A stretch of 32,566 bases of DNA, taken from positions 29,245 to 61,810 of the forward strand of contig CAMPET010000319.1 of the NCBI GenBank assembly GCA_946803715.1, given 5' to 3'. This document shows, in pieces, positions 9,400 through 19,700 of the stretch. The stretch comes from Beroe ovata. Taxonomy: Eukaryota > Ctenophora > Nuda > Beroida > Beroidae. Under the pieces are notes generated by a model that was given only the letters and a program-made list of their open reading frames with translations, was not told the DNA's origin and made no database searches. The first letter of the stretch is position 1; the number at the start of each line of letters is the position of its first letter. A program made the position numbers and the translations under genes.

Positions 9400-10865
9400 T
9401 CAACTTTTATATGCACGATTATATGAAATTGAATCTTTATACAACTGAAACTTTTGTAGAATGTTGAGCAGCTTTTCAAGACTGTCCAAACTGTATACCA
9501 TGCTTTCATGGGCTAGCAACTCAAACAATATCTTACCATTATCATGTAGTCTCAGAAACTCATAGCCCTGGAACAGGAGGTGAATGAATGTAACTATAAC
9601 ATAATTATCAGCCATGAATAAGGCAATAAAACAAATTCAATACCTGGAACAATGCATAGTGATCTGCTTCAGCTGCATGAAGTAGTCGACGAAAGGTGTT
9701 CATATCCTCATTTGATTTTATCTTGAAATCTTCAACTGTCTGGCGAATCTTGAATGCATCTGCTCCAGCATCAGTGATGCTCTCTGCCCACTTTCTAAAG
9801 GGAAGGATTGATTAGTATGTTAGGTAATAAGACGGTAACTCATTTTTGTTCTTGGTAATCTTGTTCTTGCTCTTTCATCGAGTGGGCATATTTCATGCAC
9901 TTACAAACAGAATTTATTGGCTTCATAATTCACAATCTTATTGTCGAAATCAATCATGACAGTCTCATTTTGGTCAAGGTTGTAGTTAAGTGCCACTTCT
10001 GTGTTATACATTAACTCCTGAGGGTATGTTCAGTTGTTTATTCGAGTCCAGAATGTATAGGAAATGAAGTTGAAGATGTCAACTGTTTGGGAAGGTACCT
10101 TCAGGCTACAAGATGATATGAACTGCTGAGTATCCTTGACTATTTGACTGTTAGGATCTGCTGCATGGACATCAATCCTATTGCGGGACAGCGCAATGTA
10201 GAGCAAAGAAGAGAGGTCTGGTTTGAAGTACTGTGTTACACGTACAATGTATTCTATACAGTGGTAATACCTGAGATCAAGAGAAGGTAAAGTAAGCAAA
10301 ATGGGACAATATCTGATGAATAACATCTGTATCATTGTCTACTTTGAGATAATTTCTCACCACTTCTCCAGGAAAATCTCCAGAAAATCAAGATGTCGTA
10401 GTAATTTGTCAGTATACTTGTCCAGTTCAAGATAAAAGGGTGACAAGAGAGCATTACCCTCGCATATGAAACATACTACAAATGCATCTTCGGTATCCTC
10501 ATTCTTTACACATTGATAATACACAGATATAGAGGTCTCATCTAGGTTCAGGACCTGAAACAGTTTTATGATATTGTGAAGGAATTTGGTCAAGTACAAG
10601 CCTTATAACTCAAGTTGGAAGTAATCAAATGTTATATCTTATATCATGAGATTGTTAATGTGTCCAGTACATTAAGTAGTCTTGATATACAACACTTAAT
10701 GTACATTGAACAACCAACCTGAATGTGTGATGAGGTCAACAAAGAATTGGATTTGTCGATTATATTCTGAACATAAACTTGGACAGTTTCCAAAATTTTC
10801 TGGGTACACTTATAATGGATGGGTTCAAGGCTAGATGAAGAAGAATTGAACAGTATGTAACTCAT
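9400..10865 (-). CDS. Unrecognised 314-aa protein, six exons
   Basis: Six exons chain in frame: 10865-10719, 10554-10361, 10270-10099, 10017-9905, 9794-9644 and 9567-9400 (TGA). They total 945 nt, 314 aa. Every junction is GT-AG, and split codons restore sensibly: TG|G gives Trp between exons 2 and 3, TT|A gives Leu between exons 4 and 5. Introns are 76-164 nt. The protein is soluble-looking and helical. An N-terminal Ser run is followed by helices around IHYKCTQKILETVQVYVQN, an acidic region (LDETSISVYYQCVKNEDTED) and a well-formed C-terminal helical part (NTFRRLLHAAEADHYALFQ, LDSLEKLLNILQKFQLYKD). There is no signal peptide, membrane span or metal motif. I do not recognise the family. The exact phase closure across five introns is good evidence that it is a real gene. 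Confidence 0.82.
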
Positions 10866-11421
10866 TCCAAGCGATAGTCATTCCCTATTCCATGGGTGGT
10901 TAATTGATCAGGAAATATTCTACTCTCAAGTTATGATGAGTGCATTGCAGGAGGATATCATGAATTTTCCAAACACAATCTCTAAACAAGGAAAGTACAA
11001 GGGGTTATGAAGTTAATGATAAAACATGAAATATCATTTTATGAACAAAAAGTTGTATATTTCATGTACTTACATGATGAAGAATTTCCAATGAATAATT
11101 CTTATGTTTCATACAAAAACGTTCCAATCATTATTTTATGATCTTTTCATAACACCCCTTGTGTCACATGTACATGACTTGAGATATATAATAAATGAAG
11201 CATTATTATAAATAGTTGTTGACTTATCACAATTACACAATGAAATGATTCCTTAACTCTCGACATATTTACAGAATTTGGAAGACAAACTTATATCTCT
11301 GATTCATTTCTCAAAGGACACTGAAACCTCCATAGGCAAATGCACTGATATAAACAGATAGAACAATTGATATTTCTTACTTTCTCTTTAAATCACATAT
11401 GGCCTTATATCTCACTATAGA
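10866..11421. other. Intergenic region
   Basis: AT-rich, 556 bp, between the 314-aa gene and the stop codon of the KH gene. No ORF, repeat or RNA gene was found. Confidence 0.5.
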
Positions 11422-12408
11422 CTAGTTTTCCTGACCCTGATTGCCATTATTCATAGCTCTCCCCCTTGTCACATGAGGACGTCGAGGAAGAGTGTTATTA
11501 GAGGCATCATTAGAGGCATCATTATCTAAAGACCTATTATGATGAAAGGTACCTCTTGTGAAGTTTTGTTTTCTTCCACCACGATGAGGTCTCCATGATG
11601 GAGTTCCTCTTGTGCTTGCATGAGTTGGCATATGTCCCGGACTTCTATGGGTGCTATTGGATTCATAATCAAGATGATTGTGGGCATTATCAATGAAACG
11701 AGGATGTTCTCTATAAAACCTTTGCTCGTGATGGTTTCTGCTGTAATGAGGCCTTACATGACTTTCTTCAGTGAAACTTCCAGTATCGCCAAACTCACCA
11801 GGATACCAAATCAAAGGATTATATAAAGTAACATGTGATATTTCTTTGATATCATAAATAGTATCATAAATCCGTTTAACTGATGCAGCTAAGGAGATGG
11901 CTTCTCTGTTTGTCACAGAGACAACATTTTCAGAAGAATAAGGCAATGATTCTTTATGGACTTGAACAAAAGAATTGAACTCTTTTTGAATTCCTTTTAC
12001 ATTTTCACCCCCTTGACCAATAATTCTACTGCAAACAAAATCAGGAACAACAAGGCGAATTTCATTGTACCTACCTCTCATTGAATCAGGAGGTGCAATT
12101 TGGACATGAGGGATAAGGCTTATCATTATAGTTTCCAAGTCATCTAATGAACAATCTATGCTTAGAATCCTATCAGGACAGTTAGGAGGGAATGGCTCAC
12201 CACCAGCATGCTGAGTATATATAGTTATCTTGATGTTTTCTGCACATTTATCCCTGATTTCTCTGATGTGCCTGCCTTCAGGACCCAATACAACTTTGAC
12301 CTTACTTTCCCTTATAAGAATACGGTAAGTGTCCTTACCAAGAATTTTTCTATGCTGCTGTGGAAAGTTCTGCACAGTATGATGCCCCCTACCTCTGTTC
12401 CTTGACAT
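11422..12408 (-). CDS. Tandem KH-domain RNA-binding protein with RG/H-rich tail
   Basis: A single 328-codon exon. Two type-I KH domains are visible. KH1 (about 25-102) carries the GxxG loop GPEG at 42-45 followed by RHIREI. KH2 (about 114-190) has VCSRIIGQGGENVKGI with GQGG at 131-134, the classic KH pattern of PCBP/hnRNP K and Nova proteins. GxxG loops clamp single-stranded RNA or DNA, so both domains should bind. The tail from about 215 is rich in His, Arg, Asn and Ser, with RGG, RG and SRN-type motifs (HRGGRKQNF, RGRAMNNGN), and the N-terminus is MSRNRGRG, as in hnRNP-like proteins. An NDAS unit is tandemly duplicated in the tail (codons near 11495-11525). An acceptor-like ctttctag lies 3 nt before the ATG, so an upstream non-coding leader exon is likely. 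The closest named family cannot be decided; PCBP-like is favoured. Confidence 0.85.
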   Translation of the reverse strand: MSRNRGRGHHTVQNFPQQHRKILGKDTYRILIRESKVKVVLGPEGRHIREIRDKCAENIKITIYTQHAGGEPFPPNCPDRILSIDCSLDDLETIMISLIPHVQIAPPDSMRGRYNEIRLVVPDFVCSRIIGQGGENVKGIQKEFNSFVQVHKESLPYSSENVVSVTNREAISLAASVKRIYDTIYDIKEISHVTLYNPLIWYPGEFGDTGSFTEESHVRPHYSRNHHEQRFYREHPRFIDNAHNHLDYESNSTHRSPGHMPTHASTRGTPSWRPHRGGRKQNFTRGTFHHNRSLDNDASNDASNNTLPRRPHVTRGRAMNNGNQGQEN

Positions 12409-12695
12409 GTCCTAGAAAGCTTCAACAGATAAGCCAAATGTTAGAAAACAGATATGTTTGATCCAAGTATAAGTATTCCACGTGCATTAATCAAACATAC
12501 TTAATCAAACCCACTTCAACTTCAACACCACTTCAATTTCATGAAATAAGACACCTTATCAGCTTGATAAGTTGTTTCATAAATTATTTCTAAGACACCA
12601 ATCTGCAATCTAGCTTTCAAAAATAAATCATCATGAATGATCACTGTATGAGGTTGAATTCATAGTTGAACACAATGTTTTCGAACATCAGCTTT

Positions 12696-12743
12696 ATCAG
12701 ATTAGCCTTATAATGGCACATCAGATAAGCCTTATAATGGCAT
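12696..12743. repeat. 24-bp tandem duplication
   Basis: Two direct copies (12696-12719 and 12720-12743) sharing AGCCTTATAATGGCA, with two mismatches. Confidence 0.8.
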
Positions 12744-12919
12744 ATAGGACATTTTGAGAATGAGATGTGGGCTTGGCCTCACATCCGATAGACAATGGAG
12801 CATGGGCACACACTACAGTTTCTATGCTCAATGGTGCGACCCAGTTAGCCATGAAGCGCCTTCCTGCGATGCATTTAGTTCACAGACAACCACACGTTGC
12901 GCGCTGTTCCTGCGTTGCA

Positions 12920-13024
12920 TTGTCAGATGTTACCTGACCTGTTTCTCGCGCGCCTTCATCGAAGGCCTTCGATGAAGGCGCGCGCGCCGCGCGCGAGAAA
13001 CTGAGGTCAGATAAAATCTGACAA
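12920..13024. mobile_element. Foldback/MITE-like element, copy 1
   Basis: A 105-bp inverted repeat. Its core at 12947-12984 is a perfect 38-bp palindrome (19-bp arms centred between 12965 and 12966, arms reading GCGCGCCTTCATCGAAGG). The arms continue imperfectly outward through TTTCTCGCGCG and TGACCT to ends reading TTGTCAGAT and ATCTGACAA. The right end holds the sub-palindrome GTCAGATAAAATCTGAC (13006-13022). It has no coding capacity. The size, terminal inverted repeats and nearby relatives fit a non-autonomous foldback or MITE-type transposon. A target-site duplication could not be identified with confidence. Confidence 0.55.
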
Positions 13025-13300
13025 GCGTTGCATGACCCAATCTGGCGCGGCGCAAACTTTTTATTATTATTAGACAGCTAGTCTTATTCGCTGACGCAAG
13101 CCACTTCGCGGCTTGCATCATCGTTCCGGCATCGCCAGACAATGATCGAAGAATAGGGGCGCGTAATGTGCACGATCACGAAAGGCCCTGGAATTTTTGC
13201 GCGCGCCACCTTCGCCGGCCAATCAGCTGATTTTGATCGCCCACGCCGCTTCGGAGTTCGGGTCAGAGACTCCAGATCCGCGCGAGGAAAATTACAGATA

Positions 13301-13372
13301 TTCGATGAAGGCGCGCGCGCGAGAACTAGAAACAGAAGTCACGGGTCAGATACTCAGATAAAATCTGACAAG
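13301..13372. mobile_element. Foldback element, partial copy 2
   Basis: Half of the element above: TTCGATGAAGGCGCGCGCGC, then a GAGAA..AGAAAC stretch, then GGGTCAGATACTCAGATA and AAATCTGACAAG. It corresponds to the right half of copy 1 with a short insertion. Confidence 0.45.
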
Positions 13373-13388
13373 AAGCAGCCGAGTCTCT

Positions 13389-13496
13389 GTCAGTGGTCAG
13401 ATTCTATCTGACCTCTGTTCATGTTTCTCAATCTCACGCCTACGATAAAGCAAGGCCAGGCGCGCTAGAAGGAGAGGTCAGATAAAATCTGGCAAG
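13389..13496. mobile_element. Foldback element, diverged copy 3
   Basis: Bounded by TCAGATTCTATCTGACCTC at the left and GAGGTCAGATAAAATCTGGC at the right, in inverted orientation, with a diverged centre that keeps CAGGCGCGC. Its length of about 108 bp matches copy 1. Confidence 0.45.
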
Positions 13497-13732
13497 GAAT
13501 TGGTACGTGGAACAGTAAACTGATGGCATCAAACATCTAACAACTCAGACTTAGTGTTACCATTAAGTTGGATTAGATTTCTATACTTATGACTCATAAA
13601 ATTCAACCCAGAATTAGAAATGGAAATACCATGCTGAATCAATCGAGTTCTAGATTGACGATGAAATCGAAACTTGATACAAATAGTTGACGTCAATCTG
13701 ACATTGACAATCTCGGCTCTGCGAAGTGTGCA

Positions 13733-16700
13733 TCAGGAAATCGATTTGTTAGTATCATAAATTTTGTATGACGATAGTTTAAGATCAGTCAATCTATGCT
13801 GGACCGCCTCAAGTCTGGATATGTAGTTTGAGATATCTGACAGTGTGCCAGCTCCGTCGTCCTCATCACGCCGCTCCTCACCAGCAACATCTGTATCACG
13901 CTCCGGAATTACCCTCTCGTTCCTCACCCGGGACAAGTGCTCATTGAAACGTGATGAAGGGGATGTCTTCCCTTCACGCACTGCGTGATCACTCACGCTA
14001 ATTGCGTGATCTTCGTCTGCTCTGCGTGAGCTGCGATCATTGTATGCAGCCCGGTTGTTGATTGTGTAACGTAGTCGAGCTAGTTGCTGATCAAGTCGGG
14101 ACAGGGACGGGTCAGGGGAAGGAGAGCCGTAAACTCGAGCCGATAACCCGTCTCTCGGGTTCGAGGGAGGGCTGAGGGGCCGGGAAGAATCCCATTTGGG
14201 ATATCCCGAATGGGGGGATGTGGTCGGGGATCGTTCTCTGTGTGGAGGGGCCAGCATCCGTTCCTGGAATTCTGAGTCAAGTGAAAGGCGGTGGTCTGTG
14301 ATTTGTGATGTTTGGCAAATTGACGGGATCTGCTTGTTTCGCTGCTTCTCTTCAAGAGACGCCTTCACTTTAGACCACTTCCTGACCAGGAATTTCATTC
14401 TGATGATGGATGTGATCATCACAGCGACATGTTTGAATGAATGCTTCCGCCTCTTTTTCTCATCTGAAATGAACAACAGTGAACACAGAAACATCAGACA
14501 TAATATTAGAACATATCCAAGCGATTCTTACCAGGTTTTATCTGTAGAATTGATAGCGCCACATTCTCAACATTTCTTGCTTTGGCCAGTAAACCCAATA
14601 AATACTGCTTCTGGAACACCAATGACTTTCGTGAGGCCTCTGCTTTCAGGAATTTGATGTACGCTTTGGTAACACGTGACTTAGACCCTGGACTCCCCGC
14701 GCATTCTTTCCTCAAATCTGCATTTTCCTCCCTAAGCCGCGCGAGCTCTTCCCTCACGACGTCGTCATGGCGACGAGTGACGTCATCATTACCGCATGTG
14801 CTACCTCTCATCCTTCTCTCCAACTCATCGCACCGTGACTGCTCGATGTCCAGCATAGCCTTGAGCTCCGCCATGTCTAGCTGCTGAGCGGATAGCTCTG
14901 ATTTCACAAGTTTGATCACCTTCTCCTTGGATTCCAGCTCATCCCTCTGAGCTGATATCATGTTCTGTTTAGTCTCAATCTCACTCTCGAGCAGGCAGAT
15001 TGTGTTGTCCCTCACTTTAATCTCACTCTCCTTGCTGACCAGATCACATCTCATACTTTCGAGCTCCTTGATTGAGTCCATTTCCTGAATGATTGTATCA
15101 GGCTTGTTTTCCTTTTCCTGGTTCCCAATAAGGGAAACGTTCAAGTTCTTCAACTTCTTGTTGTTCGCTTTGAGATGCTTGTTCTCTGTCTCTAGCAGTA
15201 TCACACTCTGCTTTGCTTGTTCTAGTTCTGTCTGGATATCGTTATCCTGAGGAAAATAACAAATAGCGAATTGTTTCATTGCTCAAGGAAACGTTCACAA
15301 AATGTCGATATTACAACACCCTACATTTTCATCCTCAAGTTTGTCATTCTTCATCTCGATAACGGCAGACTCTGCTGCCCGCATTCTCTTCTCAGATCGT
15401 TTTCTCTCCTCCTTTTCCGCCTCCAATTCCGTCTCCAGCATTTCTATTGCTTCCTGTGGATCATTGCGATTTACCCTAAACATGCGCCATGCAACTATAC
15501 AACTCGAGCAGTGATACCCGCAACCCGCGGTACCTGATATTCAGCAACCGTCTCCTGGAGCTTGCCAATCTCCTTCTGGCATTCTGCCAGACGCTTCTTG
15601 AGATCGCGCGGCTCACTCCACCGCACGTGCGAATTGAACATCTCTTCCTCTTCCTCATCTTCATCCCCAGTTTCCAGGAGGAAGAGAGGTTTTCTCCCGC
15701 CCTGCGCGGCGCTACACATCAAATCATTCTCCAGCCCGGAGTTTCGGTCCTTGAGGAGACGATTGTTGTGTTCCAGGATGGCACACCGTGTGGTATATGT
15801 CTCCACCGAGAGACGTAACCGCTGAAGGAGAGGGGATTAGTATTTGACACATATTGGGGATATCTGTAGCTGCATCATTGCGGCACAGGGACAATGGACA
15901 TATCGGATACGGGGGGCGGGGATACTGGGGACAGATGGGCGCATTTGGGGGAAGAGTGTATTACACAAGGGTATTGTACCGGTACAATATTGAGGAGTGA
16001 GCCTGAGGGGATTACAGAATGGGCGGGGTAAAGGTACAATGAACAAATCGCATGAAGGGGGACACCACTACACCAGGGATAGGTTAAATCAGTGCTGCTA
16101 TGTGGGGAAAGGGCGGGCTATGTAGGAGGAACGTCATAATACCTGGAAATCATGGTCCACTTTAGCGTCAAATTCGGGGATAGAAAGAGAGCTGTCAGTG
16201 GTGAAGGAGTGGACACCCTCAGAGTATGACATACTATTATAGCCACTATACTCGGTAGAGGGGATGTGAGTGAGTCAATAGTCAAGTGTCACTACTGTCA
16301 AGTATCAAAGTAACACAAAGACTAAAGACGGATTAGATGAAGAAGCGAAGCTACATATTTTAATTCAATGGCCGATGGGGCAGATTATCTGGTTGACAAC
16401 ACAATCACTAAGCGTATATGGGGTAGGGTAGTCAAGGATACTGTCATAGCTTCCAAGATATCGGTATCGGAAGTATGAACAAATCTTGAGAGAGCAACAG
16501 TGGAACGGAGGATCAAGTAAAACCCAATAACCGAATAACCAAATAGCCTAGTGACCACGTGAAGTAATTTGGAGTAATACTTTGCGAAGTTGGAGACATT
16601 TTTATTAACAAAGGAAAGTACATCGGCTGGTATTTATGCTGTTTAAGGAATTGAGACCCCGAAATGTGAGATATTTGACAATGGATATGGGAGTTACTAT

Positions 16701-19700
16701 GGCAACAGTGACACGTGTCTCCTTGTGACAATGTGACAGGTGCTCAAAATACACGTCATATTATATTCAACAATATTTCCTTGTGTTTGCGAACCTGGAG
16801 CTCATCTTTGAGGGAATCCATATCATTTGAGGGCGTGGTCGATTTGTCCTCAGCTTTCAGCTCCTTCAGCAACACTTCCGTCTGCTTCTCGTGCGCTTCT
16901 TTGAACACCTGCAAATGAGAGAGCTGGTCAGTTCCCCCCGCACAGACACGTGCAGCGTGTGTGAACACACCGTGCACACTGCACACCGTGCACACTGGGG
17001 CGGGTGTAAACGCAATAAACCGGGTACCTGTATGAGTTCCTGTACTGATTGTGTGTCTGATTGTTGCGCAGGTTCCTCAACTAGTGTGGCGGTTGTCTGG
17101 GTCGCACACTTGAACATCCGGACAACAGCTTGTACTGACACCTATAGGTTAAAAACACGTGACAACTGGTGTCATCATATAGCAACCACCTTGACAACTC
17201 GTTACCATGACAACATGACTGTTACCATGACAACATCTGTTACCATGACAACATGACTGTTACCATGACAACACACATACCTCCTTAGTTGGTGGATGTC
17301 CCGACTCGTAGAACGCGAGGGCCAGGTTTCTAATCTCTATTGCCTGGTTGTGGAGTGCCTCTATTCTATCGGACAACTGACTTGACCCCGGTAACATGGT
17401 GTTGGACGATGTCAGACTCTCTGGCTCCATGCCAGCTCTCTGTGTTATCATCACATAGTCCTGTTCTCGCTTCTCCTCCATATCCGATACCAATTTCTCC
17501 ATCTGGCGCTTGTGCTCCACTTCCTTCTTCTCCACCGCTCTCTTCACCTCGCTCTCTTTCTTCTCCAGCGCTCGTTTGTACGCGGCCTTCTCGTTTTCCA
17601 TCGCCAAACTCCACTCGGCTTCCTTGTTCCGGATCTCCTGACGATAGCTCTCCTCCCGTTTCGCGCGTTCCGTCTCGTACTCACTACGCCGGGTCGCTAA
17701 TTCCGCCTCCTTTTCTTGGGAGAGTGCGGTACGCAGATTATCCAGCGCAGCAGCATGCTCTTGATCGTGCTTCAGTGTCAACTGCGGGCATGGGTGGTGT
17801 TAAGAGGGGTCAGCAAAGTGTGAAGTATTGGAGTATCTCAATATCACATGACAACACAGTAGTTTCCATGGCAACCACACACAGTTGCTATGGTTCCCTG
17901 TTGCTCTCTAACAACTCACGCTATCATTGGTAATCTTCTGCTCTCGGAATTCCTGCACCTGACTCTCAAGTTGAGTCCGGTTCTGTTTCTGAGTATCTAA
18001 CTCCACCGTCAGATGATCGAGTTGAGATCGGAGCTTGTCATAGTTCAGTTGAAGATCGGGGTCGGTGTTGCTGTCGAGTAGGGTGCAATTTGATCCAACG
18101 TCGTACTTGCTCACCACAGCCTAGATGAGTGGAGGAGGGGATTAACATGTGAGATCTAGATTTCATGGAAAAAATAGGGGTTTCAGGGAAAGATATCAAA
18201 GATACCGAAGTTTTACAACAAAACAAAACACAACACACGGCGCCAGTGAATACTAGTGATCGAAACACTAAGAGCTGTGTTCCTAACACAAGATATAATT
18301 GGTCTAAAGGAGTAAGAGGGGGAGAAAGAGAGAGGGTTCTTTTCAAACCTATAAATAAACGTATGCTTCCGGTCTACTTCATGATACCGCGATAGTAAGA
18401 ATGTCTCGACATGATCATGATGAGTACCAGTAAACTTTACCTCAAATTCAAAATGCTCTAAATTTTAGAATCATCGGACTGAAGGTAGATACCCAGCACT
18501 TCAGTACCAGATAAGAGTAGTACATACACAGGAATGAGGGAGTGTCACAGGGAGGATATATATGAGAGGATATATGAGGAACGGCAGGAGTACCGAGTAG
18601 AGCAGATGTTAGGAAGGATTCTGATACGACAAAAAGGTTAGAAGAGGATGATGTTTGATACACAGATCACACAGACTCAGTAAGATACCCACGGGTCGCA
18701 GCTGATACCTCTCATAGATAACACACACACACACACACAGTATAGCAGCATCCCCTTAAATGCTACTCAATTACTACTCAATTACTGCCCAATTACCTGG
18801 GAACTAGCGCTCTTCTTCCTGGTATTAACCCGTGCTCTCAACTCCTCCACAGCCCCCTCCAACTTCTCACACTCCTCCTCCCTTGAGCTGAGGTCCTCCT
18901 TTGCAGCGTGCAGCTCGTTAGTGAGTCGTCTCAGAGTCCGGTCCCGTTCCTCAAGATCAGTCTCGTAATCCGCTATACGGTCCTTGGCCTCCTTCAACTT
19001 CTGCTTCAGCCCCACGTTCACCTAGGTGGGGAGAGGGGAGGGTGAGTTAGTGAGAAGAGGGTGAGGGGTGAGGAGTGTTGCAGGGGTGGATAAGGGCTTA
19101 TTAATGTTGAGGGCCAGCTCTCAATGTGGTCGCCGAAATATACATATTGCGGACAGAATGCTTCCGGTGATGAGTACATGCAGAGACTGGGCGAGCAGTC
19201 GGTGGTTGCTATATTCACGAGAAAAGGAAGCTAAACATGAGTTTTTCATTGTTTTCGCGGACACTCATTCTTATCTTGCTTTATTAAACTGTCACTGTCA
19301 GAACATGCTTACTTCATACAATAATACCGTATGAACTGAAATGTGCATTCTGAAACGGTCTGCTGTGAGGTGCTGCTTTCTTATTCGAGACGATAGGAAT
19401 CCCAACTATCAGGGACATGAATCAAGAATCTCTGTTTTATGGGTGCAGAACTCAAGGGGACATGTAAGTATATCATCATTGACGTGATTTTTCATGAAAT
19501 ATGTGCGCCATTCGCCCACGACTAAAGTGTTCGGGTTTGAGAATTGGGATCTTCATTCTGAAATAGGCATTGGAAAAATGTCTGGCATGTGACGGGCATA
19601 AACTGTGTTGGACATATGCCGTGGGAATCATGCCTCATTGGGATTATAGGCATATAATACTACTCGAGTGAGCTTATGTCTTGGAAAGTTGGAAATACAC

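Larger units (their letters stand above)
12409..13732. other. Intergenic region with foldback elements between the KH gene and the pericentrin-like gene
   Basis: 1.3 kb without coding sequence. The left part is AT-rich. From about 12900 to 13490 the base composition jumps to GC-rich, with CGCGCG tracts unlike the flanks. The elements listed separately lie in this part. It must include upstream control of the KH gene and the 3' flank of the pericentrin-like gene. Confidence 0.6.

Noticed and set aside
14196-14887. Plus-strand frames at 14196-14657 and 14582-14887
   Set aside because: Both lie antisense to the PACT-encoding exons and have no independent support.
17201-17272. CRISPR-like array
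   Set aside because: Regular 14-mer repeats with 4-6 bp spacers in an animal intron; spacers are too short and the repeat is an X-box.
17340-17933. 197-codon open frame on the plus strand
   Set aside because: Antisense shadow of coiled-coil exon 17781-17281; Ser/Pro-rich composition is the reverse complement of Glu/Lys/Arg codons, and no homology is recognisable.
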